Shown: positions 46,511 through 61,000 of the stretch, in pieces
Position numbering within the stretch: position 1 is the stretch's first letter
Layout of the letters: each line of letters starts with the position of its first letter
Assembly (NCBI GenBank): GCA_949152475.1
Contig: OX424556.1
Coordinates: 13,450,664 to 13,514,663, forward strand
Length of the DNA: 64,000 nt
Source of the DNA: Terebella lapidaria
Lineage: Eukaryota > Annelida > Polychaeta > Terebellida > Terebellidae
Direction: 5' to 3'
The notes under the pieces: generated by a model
Told to the model about the DNA's origin: nothing
Databases searched by the model: none
Seen by the model: only the letters and a program-made list of their open reading frames with translations
Made by a program: the position numbers and the translations under genes

Positions 46511-46599
46511 CATAGACTTTAATATAACGCCCTGCCCTAATGGTCAATGTCGAGTTTTTTCTCTCAATAAATATGTTCAAACAAAGGTACTCCGCAACC

Positions 46600-47660
46600 A
46601 CGAAAGCCTAGTACTCAAGGATTCGTGTGCTGAATTACAGGGCAAAATGGACTAGATCAATTTCACCACCTAATGGTTTTCTCGATTTTAGATGGTTCGT
46701 CACTAACAGTGACGATTTGTTACCGGTAAGCACGCTTGTGTACCTGACATTGTTGATCTCCTATTTTACTGCTTCTGAAAAGTGTCTTCCTGTCAGAGGA
46801 GAGCGCTTCCAAAATATGTTGGAGTTTGAAGTTTCTTTTGCAGCATCAATTCGTCATAATTGTGTGTGAGATGAACGACTTACATGTATGGCTCTCCCTT
46901 CTTACAGCTGGCAGTAAATGGGGAGAACCTGGCTTATACTAGATATTTTATACAAAGATTTATTTCACATTGATTGTTCACATGAAAACTACTATCCACA
47001 TACATGTAGCTATTATGACCGATGATTTAAACACACATGTCATACATACAATAAAACCTGGTCCAATAATGAACAAATATATCAAATACTGTTAACAGCG
47101 CGGGTTTTTTTTTTTTAAATCACAGCAGCATTTAAAACCATTCCAAATTTATAGAAGACCCTTGAATACCTTGAAGTCCGTTGTAACACGGGTATTATAT
47201 GGAAGTGTCCTTTCTACCCAAGGAAACACTGGTTGATATTGAATTGTGGCATGTGTCACCTCAGATTTGGATTCCATGGCACTATCATCTAGGATCTTGG
47301 ACTATCATCTTGGATTTTCCATCATATTTGGATAAGTATTCATTTGTGTTGTACTTCTTTTCACGAAAAGATATTTTGACATCAGAATCAGATTCTTTAG
47401 TTTCAACAACCTATACACATGTACTCAGAAAGTAAAAACTTACTTGTACTAGTAGCTGGTGCTGGCCCAGGGATATGGTGTTTTCAAATTTCGCGGTAAC
47501 CATCTTGGATTTATCCCTCTGGCTGAGTTTGCCCAATGCTTTTATAAGTGTAACCTCAGCTTATTTTGATTAGTATGGCCAATTCATCTTCTATCAGCAC
47601 TGAAACCATGATCCCAGAAAATTTGTTATGGAATCTAGTATAGGTGAGTCCCCTGCTTTG
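46600..47660. other. Intergenic stretch without a recognisable gene
   Basis: AT-rich. Frames at 46627-46869 and 47199-47435 are 80 and 78 codons without domains. No structure was recognised. Confidence 0.4.
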
Positions 47661-47667
47661 AGATTTT

Positions 47668-48822
47668 CAAAAGATTAGCCCAAGGGCTAAGAAAGGTTAC
47701 CGGACAATTTTGGCTTTGAGCATTGCAAGTGACATATGACTTTGAGATTTGCCAATCAAGGTCATCTTTGTGAACTGCGATATCACCATTAGGTATGTTG
47801 CATATGACTTCATATGTTCATAATACAAACATATAAGCTCTATCAACAAATATTTTCTCTGTACAAGCCAATTTACACATGTCAGGTCAGGCAAGGTTAT
47901 GAGATTTGGATTTCAAGGTCTTATATATTAAAGGTCAAATTCAAGGTCTCCAGGAGATGTGCTATAAATACATGACTTCTTGTAAGCTTATACACAATCC
48001 TAACCTGTATGCGCAAGTGTTTAAGCTTCGGTGGCTAATTTACACATTTCACATCGGACATTTAGTACTCAAGGTCATCTGAGGTCAAGGTCATCAAGTT
48101 GTTCCATATACGATTCCTATATGCCCATAATGCAAACCTAAGCTCTATCTACAATAATTCCATCTGTAGAGACAAATCTGGGCTTTTTTTACCCCAAAAT
48201 GGCTGTTTTAACCTTTCAAGATCATTCAAGGTCACCACACAAATCGCCATATATGACTTCCCATTTGAAAGTGCCAAATCCTAAGCTCTATCTTCAGGCG
48301 CTCTAGGAGTACAGTTCCGGCAGCTCCCATTATGAAGGAAAAAAGTGGCAAAAATTTGCTAAGTCCAAAATTTTTTTCAAAGGGTGAAAAAATAATTGTC
48401 TAGAAATGGCCCAAAATGGATAGTAATGCGATTTGGGCCGAAAAAAAAAATTTTTCGTCGACCCGTCGAAAATTCAAAATGGCCGCCGTACGCAGACCGG
48501 CGATTCAAGGGCAACCAAACTTATACACATCACAGAGGTACATAAAGAGAATCTTTTGAAACAAAAATCTCAAATCTGATCAAACAGTTTTTTGAGAAAA
48601 TGGCCGCCAAAGTTCAAAATTGACTGTTTTTTGAGAAAACGGCCGCCATTTTGAAAAAAATAATTAAAAATAAAAAAACTAAAAAAACACCCCCTTCTCG
48701 AATTATTTCAAGGTATCTTTTCCCAAATTTTCAGAAAGATTGGACCGTAACCTTTGAAGATAAAAATGTGGACGGACGACGACGACGCAACGCCATGGCA
48801 ATAGGTTATCGGACCATAGGTT
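47668..48822 (+). repeat. Hairpin-ended repeat family, copy C
   Basis: Begins with the hairpin TTAGCCCAAGGGCTAA and GGTTACCGGACAATTTTGG (47694 onward). Scattered TCAAGGTCA and GACCTTGAA-type words run through the middle, then the paired 'aaaatggccgcc' tracts. It ends at 'ggcaataggttatcggaccatagg', lacking the last roughly 10 bp of copies A and B. It is the closest relative of copy B (inverted at 6-7 kb). Confidence 0.7.
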
Positions 48823-49032
48823 TCTTTGCCGATATTTACCCCAGTTTTGACACGTTGATCACAATCATCGTCATTTTCAAAAACTTCTGGACATTGTATT
48901 TTAATAATCTTCACACGAGGGATAAGATAATCATCTCATGTTTTATATGTCCTGTGCATATGCACAAATATCTAATAATTTTTCAGTTATTCATAAATTA
49001 CTCCACATGCTTGTCGTGACACCGATTTGAGT
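48823..49032. other. Short unique spacer
   Basis: No gene or repeat recognised between repeat copy C and the tandem duplication starting near 49033. Confidence 0.3.
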
Positions 49033-51000
49033 CATGGGTTGGATGTACATGACAAAGTTATCACCGTGCACTGGATGGAACAACAACCAGCATCATATGT
49101 ACATGCTATTTTGGAAGTTATCGCCTACAACTGCAGCAAAGGCCAGCGCACGAACATCAATCGTTCGTTCATGCCTTGCACAGATGCTTCTGGCTACGTG
49201 GGGTGTCTGAACACTTCTCGAGAACAACGCCCTGTCGACTCCAGTGATGAGAAGGACCGACAATGTCAGCTCTGTACATGAAGTGATGTTACTGATGTAA
49301 ATTACTCGTGAAACTCGATTAAAACCACTTGAAAGATGACATTATGATGCACCTGAGATAAATTATACACCATGTATATTCACTAGACATTTTAAAATGC
49401 ATATGTATCGTGGCAAACCTTGTCAATGTGGTCCAGTTTGAAATAAGAATCATGTATTTTGTACGCATGTACTCCGAAGCGTCGTCAGTCAAAAGTCATT
49501 AGATAGCATTAACGTACATTTTTATTCCCAAAACATTCACAAATATCGTTGTGACATCTACATGCTCAGACATTCCAAAAAAAATATGATAAATGTTTCA
49601 ATATGAGATTGACAATATTGGACTGTTTCGGCCCTACAATCCATGTGCATATGTAGTTACTCACTGACGGTTACCTGTCATATTAAATCACGCTCAAACA
49701 CCTTTCATTTGGTTCTTATTGCCAATATCAAGATATCAAGTCACCAGACACTGATGTAGCAGTACTCGCATAACTTGTGCTTTCAGTCATGCCGTCAACG
49801 CCAGATTTCTGATATGCACCGGAACCAAACAGCGACAGCGAGGTACATGGATTCTTCAGCTGTTGGCAGATCACTTGAAGAATGCGTAAACACCCCTCTA
49901 TTGGAATGCATGCAATCACGGGAAGTGACAGTGCAATTTCTTTTGTGGGAAAGGGGTCGAAACAGGCATACAATTTGATATAATCAAATCGAGACGTCCG
50001 TCAGGCCATGAAGCTCACCTGCAAATTGTTAGACATCACAGCTCAGTTGATTCGGGGTTGTAAGAAATGTGTGTGCTTACCGGTACTATACAGGCAAAAC
50101 ACTGACGATGTCGACAGGACACGAAACAAGCTGTTCTGCTTACGCAGCATCCAATCATTCCATCCTCCAACAAAAAATGTACTGACGTACCATAATACGT
50201 ACCAATTATCAAACCTGGGTGTGGAAGAAATCCCTCCAATCAGGTACCATGGTTCCAAGTTCTGATGGCCATGGGTTGGATGTACATGACAAAGTCATCA
50301 CCGAACACTGGATGGAACAACAAGCATCACCACGTGTACATGCTATATTGGGAGTTACCGCCTACAACTGCAGCAAAGACCAGATGGTTCGTTCATGCCT
50401 TGCACAGATGGTTTTGGCTGCAAGGGGTGTCTGAACACTTCTCGAGAACAGGGTCCTGGTGACTCCAATGACGAGGATGACTGACAATGCCAGCTCTGTG
50501 CATGAAGTGATGTTACTGGTGTAAATTACCCATAAACCCGGTCAAAACACTTGTAGGAGGACATTTAATGAATATGAGATGGATTATACACAATGTATAT
50601 TCAGTAGACATTCTGACATACACATGTATCTTGTCAAATCTTGTCAATGTGGTCCAGTTTGAGATAATAATAATTTGTACACATGTACTCCGAAGTGTAG
50701 TCAGTAAAAAGTGAATAAGTAGCAGGAACATGCATTTTTATTCCCAGAATAATCATGAATATCGTTGTGGCATCTACCAACATGTATTCATTTATGCAGT
50801 AACCAAAACAATATCGGGTTCAAACATTCCACACATTCGGAACGTACACTCCAAAATATAATAAAATGTCTCAATATGAGCTTGACAGCATTGAACTGTT
50901 CGGTGTCCCAAAACCCATGTGCATATGTGAATAGGCACAGACTGTTACTCGATATATTGAATGAGGCTCAAAATAGCTATCATTTGATACAAAATATTTG
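49033..51000. repeat. Old imperfect tandem duplication, unit about 1.23 kb
   Basis: 'catgggttggatgtacatgacaaag' occurs at 49033 and 50267 and starts two collinear, diverged copies. Shared phrases run through 'actggatggaacaacaa', 'gcctacaactgcagcaaag', 'cacttctcgagaaca', 'gaagtgatgttact' and 'gtggtccagtttga', to about 49720 and 50980. Small indels between the copies argue against coding function. Frames of 60-85 codons are not conserved. Confidence 0.65.
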
Positions 51001-51704
51001 AAATTGGAGCAGTTTCATGTGACTAGCAAGTAATTTAGTAACTGTACCGTCCGATAAAATTGCACGAAAAGTTGCACGTTTGTGAAACCACCCCCACGAT
51101 ATAAAACTGTGTTGTCAGAAATCACGCACCAGTTTAAGAAATGACAACAAGTGGATTCCCACTCCGGAAAAACCCATTGACAATATAAAACACAAACAAA
51201 TGTGCTTGAGGTGGGGAACGGAATGAAATTTTTCAGGTATTGGCGTACGGACAGCCATAATCTATTGCGTTAAATGAATTTCAATGAACTACACAATATA
51301 CCGGAAAATAATGTAACGTTATCAATGTTCAAATTTTGCCAATATAAATATTTATTGCATTCGCTACATGGCATGGGAACTGGTTGGCAAGTTTCGTGCA
51401 TCTATAATGTGCAGATGGTCAGAAATATATGTACACCATAGCGTGCAGTAGAATTCTTCAATCGTTCTGTCCTTAAACCTGTTTAATCCCCCGTAATACT
51501 ACTCTCCCACAGGAAACATACCATTAATTCCGTCTCACCTTTTCCTTATTGAATATACGAAGAACAGTCAGCACCACCCACCTGGCCTTTCCATAATCTA
51601 ACATACATGTACATATCGGCCGAATGCATCTAGAAGTTTAATACGGACCGATAGACCTTCGATTGCTTACCAGGGATTGTAGCTGTGTGTGTGTGTCACT
51701 GCAG
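51001..51704. other. Upstream region of the relaxin-receptor-like gene
   Basis: AT-rich. A (GT)n-like tract leads into 'gtgtgtgtcactgcag' (ending 51704), which is either an acceptor of a 5'-UTR exon or upstream sequence. No TATA box could be assigned. Confidence 0.35.
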
Positions 51705-52007
51705 GTCAGTAATTGAGCTGCCTGCCCGGGGGTATGTGGTAACCAGCTCGATTCCCGGATACTGTGGCTGGCGTGGCCGCAGACATCCACGTGAAGCTAC
51801 ACGATACCACCGGCCCGTCATCAAACACACGACGGTCGAGCGGCCTGACGTGACGACCTGCAAACTTCTCGAGGGAACTTGGAGACACGTGCCACATTCA
51901 AACTGGACTGGCTATGGACGTGAACACGAGGCGAAACACCGCGGAAGTCAAGAGAAGTGTATTCTGGTTCGCTTCTGTACTATCCGTACCAGTAGCACTC
52001 ACAATTG
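51705..52007 (+). CDS. Exon 1 of the relaxin-receptor-like gene (5'-UTR, start, signal/anchor)
   Basis: A GC-rich block ending in the donor acaattg|gtaagt. The ATG at 51914 is chosen because an in-frame TGA lies upstream and it leads without a stop into the LDLa exon. It encodes 31 residues plus one base. After a charged N-terminus (MDVNTRRNTAEVKR) comes a hydrophobic run (SVFWFASVLSVPVALTI) continuing into exon 2 (GIVVYGLVSL), a signal peptide or signal anchor. The 5' border is either a transcription start or the acceptor at 51704. Confidence 0.7.
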
Positions 52008-55000
52008 GTAAGTGATACTGCGTTCGATTGCAATCCAAATCATGATCATCATTACCCGAATTTATCATGAGTTACATATTGGAACGCATTCGCAAATGTA
52101 CTTAGTTCTACAGTTAATTTCCTATAGTCAGATTGCGGAAATATATTGTTTGATTGGTTCAGTATGAAATCATATCAAAGTAATCGACGGATAACAATGT
52201 AAACGAGTTGAAAATTCAGAGTAAATGTTCAATATGAAACGCTGGTTGTAGTTTTTATCTGCTTTTATCTTATATTTGTGTCACCCAAAAACTTGTCATT
52301 ATTACTGAATATCACAATACAATGGAACATTATGAACCATTGTCCATGATTGTTATTTAATACCGAGAAATCGCGGGCGCACAGTTACACACCAGATTCA
52401 GGGGTAAGCCGTCAGGTTAAATGCAAGGTTGAGCTGAAGATCTTATAATCACTAAAAGTTAGCATAATCATTGTACCTTGACACCGCAATCTTCTTCACG
52501 GAACAACACACATTGTACCAGATATAAACAACGCTAAACTATTGTAGTCTATAGTATAAAAACATCGGGTAACTGAAACAGCACATGTGCAGTTCATACG
52601 GCAGTTCAGTGTTCATATGGTATATCAATTTCCCTTAACACCACATGTATTATTGCATTACATGAGTTTTTGCGTCTTGTTCTATGACATTTTATGGATA
52701 TCAAGGTCCTACTATCGATATGCTCCCTTTTAGTGTCCGCACACATTTTTGTGATGTGATCACCATTGATTTCAATATGATGTTATCAGGACCGTGCCTT
52801 CTATTGCTGACTCCATCGGATAGAAAATATCTCTATCAAAGTTTTATGTTGTGAATGACGTGTGCGTATTTGATTAGATTTTATTTGGATTTCATTTCAT
52901 TAGGTTTACCAAAAATAAAATCAAGTACTGCATTGTCAAGTCACTTACATGTTATCTCACTGAGCAAAGATTATGTAGCATGGTGTTTATTACGTACTGT
53001 TCATGGCGCGTGGAAATCGGTATTAACAATTCTCACCGTGATTCATAGCACTGTTTTATGTCTCATAACTTCATGATCTGAGTAATACTACAATTATATT
53101 TACTATGCCACCGTTGATACAAATATAGGCCCAAGTAGCGCACTTTACTCTGTTAATACTACTCACCTACTGAATGTAAACCATATTTAATCCGTCTGGC
53201 ACATTTTTAATCTTCATTGAATTTAGAAGAAATAGTAAGCTGCGCTACATGGCCCAAATAGGGAGTAACGTAATACGTCGTATCGCAGCCATTTCGGTGT
53301 AAGAAATTCGGGTCGATGTACATTTATCTTGTGCTGCCTCTTAAATAATAGTTATGCAATGAATGTGAAGTAAGAGCTTACCTGTCAAAATTATATACCG
53401 AGCCGCGAGGCGGCGAGATTTATAATTTGACATGTACCGAACACGAAGTGGCTAACTATTACTAAAGAGGCAGCAGGTTGATACATTCGTTACAGGCATC
53501 TGCAGAACAATAGAGCCAGTAGCTGATACTAATCGACTGAAAAGATGTCATTGTAGTTTGATACATTTCGCGTCTTATTTATAATTATTGGTTATAAAAG
53601 AACAGAAGCTACCTACTCCGGAATCTGTGTGCTTTTATACGAGTTGCCACTTGTCGGTTCAGGGTCATGAATTCAAACGGACATCTAAAACGCAGAATCG
53701 AAACACGACAATAGTGAATGGAGAACTCCACATGGACATCCTACAACATCAAGTCGATAGCCGAAAGAGAACTACACGTGGGCATCCTACAACATAAAAT
53801 CGATAGTCGATAGAGAACTACACATGGGCATCCTACAACATAAAATCGATAGTCGATAGAGAACTACACATGGGCATCCTACAACATGAAATCGATAGTC
53901 GATAGAGAACTGCACGTGGACATCCTACAACACAGGACCGATAGTCGATAGAGAACTCCACATGGACATCTTACAACACAGGATCGATAGTCGATAGAGA
54001 ACTCCACGTGGACATCCTACAACATAGGATCGATAGTCGATAGAGAACTCCACATGGACCCCATACAACACAGGACCGATAGTCGATAGAGAACTGCACG
54101 TGGACATCCTACAGCACAGGATCAATAGTCTATAGAGAACTCCACATGGACCCCATACAACACAGGACCGATAGTCGATAGAGAACTCCACGTGGACATC
54201 CTACAGCACAGGATCGATAGTCTATAGAGAACTCCACATGGACATCCTACAACACAGGACCGATAGTCGATAGAGAACTCCACGTGGACATCCTACAGCA
54301 CAGGATCGATAGTCTATAGAGAACTCCACATGGACATCCTACAACATAGGATCGATAGTCTATAGAGAACTCCACATGGACATCATACAACATAGGATCG
54401 ATAGTCTATAGAGAACTCCACATGGACATCCTACAACATAGGATCGATAGTCTATAGAGAACTCCACATGGACCCCATACAACACAGGATCGATAGTCAA
54501 TAGAGAAATCCACCTGGACATCCTATAACACAGGATCGATAGTCGATAGAGAACTGCACATGGACATCATACAACATTAGATCGATATTCGATAGAGGAC
54601 TCCGCATGGACATCATACAACATAGGATCGATAGTCGATAGAGAACTCCACGTGGACCCCATACAACACAGGACCGATAGTCGATAGAGAACTCCACATG
54701 TACATTCCACAACATTGGATCGATAGTCGATAGAGAACTACACAAGGACATCCTACAACTCAAGATGGATACTTGATTAATGACTACAACGTAGGATCGT
54801 CTTATATCAGGATCGATGATTGATAGAGATCGATTTTTTTTTCGAAATATGGTGACGTATCCACATGTAACTCCGCATTATTATGACTTTGTGCGGAAAA
54901 CTGATACATGTACCGACATAGAGGATGTGTTGCATGCATATGTCGCGGTCATATTTCTGCCAAATGAACATGAATCTAAACTCCGGTCTATAGCATTCAT

Positions 55001-58000
55001 CACTGAATTATAACCCGAATGAATTTGTTTGGAATGTTGTGTCTGTCGGCTGGTTGCAGGTATTGTCGTATACGGTCTGGTATCACTGTCAGACTCGCTG
55101 GGTGGGGACGAATGTCCACTAGGCTACTTCCGCTGTGGGGAGCTGGCCGAATGTGTGGCCCAGGAGCACCAATGTGACTGGCATCCACACTGCTCCAATG
55201 GCGCGGACGAGGATACTCTGCTCTGCGGTATGTATCTGTACGGTGAACTTTCTCCATTCGACGCCCGCCTGTGTTCGCACTCACCATAATTCAATTATTC
55301 GAGTAACAGATTGATTGGTTTTCCTAATATATGTTTGGAAAAAATGTGGAAACTGGACAAATCGCATCTGTCGTGTTTCCTAAATGATATTAACTGCTGT
55401 TTTGTTATCATAGTCAGTAGTTGTACATCCATTTGTTCTAAATCTAATTTGAGACCACCTCTCTTACCATCAGTATTACTTACCAAGTAGCGGAAAAATT
55501 CAGGCAATCACAACTCAGTACCACAGTCAATGCATGTACCTATACTCTACGAAAGACTGACATTAGTAACATTAGTAGTGTATTTTATGACAAAAAGCAG
55601 CAGGAAAATATCACTTTACAGTTATGTCCAAGCGGCTAATGATACTGGATGGAAAGTACACGTAGTTTTGAGTCATCAAATTGCATAGACATGTGCATCT
55701 ACAGTGCATCTATAGTGAACGTTTTACCATAAAAAAAACCGCCATCATTGTGAATGCGTCAACAACTACTTAAATACATGTAGTACTATCCATTTGAATT
55801 CCCTGAATGCCCGCTGTCATCACGAAGAGGCACTCTTATTCAGTTTGTGGGAACTGTGTTGATTTTTGCCCATTAGCCTATATCGTACATGTACCATTGA
55901 TTTAGTTTTGATTTCCGATGTCTTTGGATTATAACGTTACCGTAGCCTCGTATCCACATATCCATGCATGTATTTGGTTACGCGATTACATGATGTAACG
56001 ATTATATGACATTTGTATAATACGCGTATACATATGTATGTATAATCAGTTTCAATAATTGGCCCAAGACGATACGTGATACCCCAAAATTGAAATGAAA
56101 TTGATTATGTTCCCCGGGTCGCGACATACCCGGGGTATTCCGTAATATGGCCCACCAGATTTCTAGCCCTTGGGCCATCTTTCGGGAAAAAAACCCAATA
56201 GATGACCCATGGGCGATAATTCGGAGTCATTTTTTCTTAAATTGGTGATGTTATTGCACATAACGTATATTCGATGAAAATGTAAACGATTTATCTTGCA
56301 TTCAGATATTCAATTAAACATGTGTCAAGTTTTTACATCAAAGAACTGTCACAGGGGCGTCAAAATCCCAACGGGATGACCACGGTGGTGTTTAATTCTG
56401 TCACTGTTACCCCTATAAAAGGCGTCAAAATGTGAGGCGCAACTGGCACTGCATAATTATATTTTCAAATGAAGAACAGTATATCTACGTCTAGCTGTCC
56501 GTATCTCATGAGGCTAACGGTATAGCGATATGTGTATATGTTCATAGCCTAAATGTTGAGACACTGATGTACAATTTTTCTCTGTCGGTGTGATTTCTTT
56601 CTTTGTTGCCTGATGTATCTCCGGTATAGGCATGTATTTCAAAACTACACATATATTCGTCATATATTCAGTATTTTGGCTTGCGTGAGGCGCAGGTCTC
56701 GGTCTACAATAATTTAGGGAATAATTTTCTAGATAACGTTATGAGTCTTGATGCGCAGGTATAACATGGTATTAGTCATGATAATAGGTCGGTCGGCATG
56801 GATATTCGCTGAAATCCACGTGGAAAAAAGTGACCGCCTTCAAATGTTCTATGTGGTACTCCGATATTGAGATTGTGCGCCCATTTGAACTAAGAGTTTT
56901 CCAGACATTTTCACGAAAATGATTTATAGAAAGCTTGCTAGATCTAGGCATCCAGCTTGTACATCAAATTTTGAAGAAGGGTTTCGCCGCGAAAACTTAC
57001 AGGCATGTTCATAAGGAGGGCAATACTGTACGATTGGTATTGAATTGTATAGAAATTTGAAACATGCAGAAGCGAGATGGTGACGTCTTTGTGGCTCAAG
57101 TACAATGTATAAAATTATGCTGGATTGTTCAGCATACTCCGCCCTTGGTTTGATCTTGGTGCCATGTATGGGGATTTTCCATGAATTAAACATATCAGTA
57201 ATTACTTTGTGTTATGTTTTTTGCTGTGGGGGCACCGGTTGCGGTGGTGGACGACCGATTGTATGTATATATACATGTATAATCAATATACGTACAACTT
57301 CTGTGAATAACACCTGAACTGCATTTGCAGTTCATACATTTGCAGGCCATTCTTGACCTATTTTCTTTTCAGCGGACAATGAAGGGTATCTGCAGGTCTT
57401 TGGAGAACTATTTTTCAAATCGAAGACGACGCATTTCGATTATTGCGGTAAGACCTCCAATGGTGTCGTATGTGATTATACAGTCATGTACCTAATCTGG
57501 ACAGAAATCTTTTGTCGTATAAACACGTTTTTAAATTAACCAATTATCTGCACCGTGCAGTACTGGACCACTATCCAAGTGCCTGCCACTGTAGCGCAGG
57601 GTCAATCCTCAATTGTCTGGAGCAAAACCTGACGACAGTCCCGCAGCCATTACCTGGAAACACCACGAGACTGTAAGTGTCGCACATTTCTATCTCCTGT
57701 TACCACTGGTTGGGAGCTTGCCCATGATTCATGACGAGTCAACTCGGTAAAACTCGAGTCAACTCGAGTCAACTTTCAGATGCCCCTGTGATTAAAGATT
57801 TTTGCCGAGCAATGCCCCTGCGAGGAAAGATTTTTACCGAGGTGACTCGTCAAGAATCATGGGCAAGCTCCCACCCAGTGGTTACCACGGCCATCTACAG
57901 AGCCAAATGTTCTCAAACACTTCGGGTGTAGACGGCCACATAACCATCCTGACGATCAAACAAACTCAATCAGTTAAACACAATGATGCGTTTAACAGCA

Positions 58001-61000
58001 AATAAAAATGGACAACCATACGAATAACATGCACGTGGTAAAAAATATTACCAAGGTGGGTCAGGGTGTCCCATATTAGAGTACTATATGTACCAAACGA
58101 AATCACAGTGTATCATCATCGACAAATTTATGAGTACACTCACTCTACCTGGGTGTTATTATGAACAGTTACCATTGTTGGTTGTAATCAACGCATATTA
58201 ATTTCCTTTAATCTGTTGTGTTGAAACTATTACTGTCATCATAACGTTAATTACACAAACCTCTTACATGTTTTCGTACGACCCATTTTACACGTCGAAC
58301 TTGAGATTACGGAGCCATGTTTTAATTAAGGCTATAATTTATCTACCAGAACAATGTATGGTCCTTGCTGTACTTCTAGAACGTGCATATGGGTTTTCCC
58401 CACAGTTTTCTCTCTCACAACCGTCTCGTGACTGTGCCGGCCAGAACTTTCCAACATCTCAATGTGCTCGAGAAACTGTAAGCCACCAGACACACATGTA
58501 ATATCAGGTTATATAGTAAATTGTACAATACCTTAGTGGATCAAATTGATATAATACTATACGTAATCCACTCAGGATTGATATATTCAGTCGACAGTAC
58601 ATTTGAATTGATTGTTGCAGGTTTCTGAAATCAAACAACATAGAAAAATTGGAACCCGGCTGTTTTTCAGGACTTGGTAAACTAGAGTTTCTGTGAGTTC
58701 TTGCAAGATACTTTCAGATTATTTTGTATTATATCGTACGAATCTCCATAAAACATGTACCTATCGTATCGATTTCAAGTTCAGTGTACAAGTAATGGCG
58801 AGTCGTTCAAACAGCTCCATTAATTTTGATATTACCTAACTTGAAGAAATTTTCCGAAATTAATACTTAAATTTAGATTTTGCTCACACAAAATCGTGAA
58901 CAGGTAAAAACAAGTAAAGTACGGAAGCGTATTAGGGCCACATGAGTTTTTTTTAAATTCAATTTGTCGACTTATTATCTCGATAAATCGAGTTAGTTAT
59001 CTCGATAAATCGACTTATTATCTCGATAAATCGAGATATAATCTCGATAAATCGAGATATTATTTCGATGAATCGACTTAATTATCTCAATAAATCGAGT
59101 TAATTATCTCGATAAATCGAAAATAATTATCTCGATTTATCGAGTAAATAACTCGAATTATCGAGATAACTAACTCGATTTATAGAGACAATAAGTCGAT
59201 TTATCGAGATAATTAAGTCGATTTATGGAGATAATTAACTCGATTTATCGAGATAAATAACTCGATTTATCGAGATAATATCTCGATTTATCAAAATATT
59301 AAATCGATTTATCGAGATATTAAGTCGATTTATCGAGATAATTAAGTCGATTTATCGAGATAATTAACTCGATTTATCGAGAAAAATAGCTCGATTTATC
59401 GAGATAATATCTCGTTTAATCGAGATAATAAGTCGAGATAATATGTCGACAAATTGAATTGAAAAAAAAAACTCATGTGGCCCTAATACGCTTCCGTAGG
59501 TAAAGAGCTTGAGAAAACTATAATTTATGATACATAACTGTTTACAAAAGGGGAGTCAATGACCATTTTGATCCTCATTGTTCGTGCTTAGTGGTTCGAT
59601 TTATAGAAACCCATTCGGATAAGTTTAAAAGCATATTACATGTGTGTATTTTGAAGGTTACTGAGCAGCAACAAAATAACGACCATCCGACCCGGTGTTC
59701 TCGACTCTTTGGACAGCCTCAAACATCTGTACGTAGATCATGATATATTCAAGCTTAAAACCATTATTGTTGACACAAAAACTGCTCATTGAAAGCAATT
59801 TTCGGGCACATATTATTGTTCATGATGTAAGAGCCATTCGGAAGTACCACTCATGCACCAACCAGAAGTACGAGCGTGCTGCAATAGTTCATGCAATGGT
59901 TTGCACAACGTCGGTCCGAGAGCTACATGTCCCTCGTGGCCGACTTTTCAAGGGATCAAACGATTCGATCTTGGATTGGGCCACTGATCCAGCATGTTGT
60001 ATATGCGGCTGGGATGCGAGCAACGGCTTTCCATCTTGAATCGATCTTGATCACAGGATCAAAACAATCGTGCTGGATCCCTTTTGAAAAATAAAATGAG
60101 CCATCGATGCTTTAGGCGTCATACTGAACTTCACACTCAATATACAGTCTTAATATAATGTTCTCCGCAGGGATTTGACAGACAACAGCATTAGTATACA
60201 CCGTACCGACGTCCTCTATCTGCCTGGAGCGCTGGAGATACTGTGAGTCAACCACTGCTTCATATGCCATGTGTCACCAATACACACACACACGTATCAC
60301 CGACCGTGTTACTCTCTGAAACATCACGTGTACGCGTCTTGCTATCATCCTGTTTGCTCTAATCTTGACGTCTACTCAATTTGTAGAAATTTAGAAAGGA
60401 ATCATGTCAGCGAGATTGGGGAACGTTGTTTCCAGAAGACCCAGAAGTTACGAATCTTGTGAGTCGATAATAGTAATGAATCGAAGTTCTCTTTAGGAAA
60501 GTTGACATTGCATATACGATACCTGTTGAACTGGTCTTGTGGTAATTCCTACACTACACTGACGTAGTAGAATTTCATTTCTATTGTGGATTCACTTCAC
60601 TTGATGATCTAGAACTCAATCACTTGCTAACTTTACCAAATGCAGATTTCCAAATCCGATCTATTTGATTGAAATGCACAAATTACCTTGTTACGTGCAC
60701 TAGCAGAGAGGCGAATTGTTAGTAACGTTACACGTTTTGAGTTTAGTTGGGTTGGGTTTACCAACAGATTGCTGGCTTCCAATTACCTCACGTTTGTGCA
60801 TCCGATGGCTTTCTCTGGTCTTCGGGACCTAGTGGAAATGTCAGTATCCATAGTACAATAGTCATTTTCTATATGAATTATAGCGACTGACTATAGAAAG
60901 CATAATTCAATCTGTTATTATGATATTTTTCAAAAAAATGATCTCGCCAGCATTAAATATTACGGAAGAGGATTAGGGCCAAGCTACTAAATTATTTTTT

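Noticed and set aside
53925-54763. Two 88-codon minus-strand frames with repeating SIDYRS-type peptides
   Set aside because: Produced by the 46-bp minisatellite; no start context or conservation.
53725-54790. CRISPR-like regular array
   Set aside because: Head-to-tail units without unique spacers, in an animal gene's intron.
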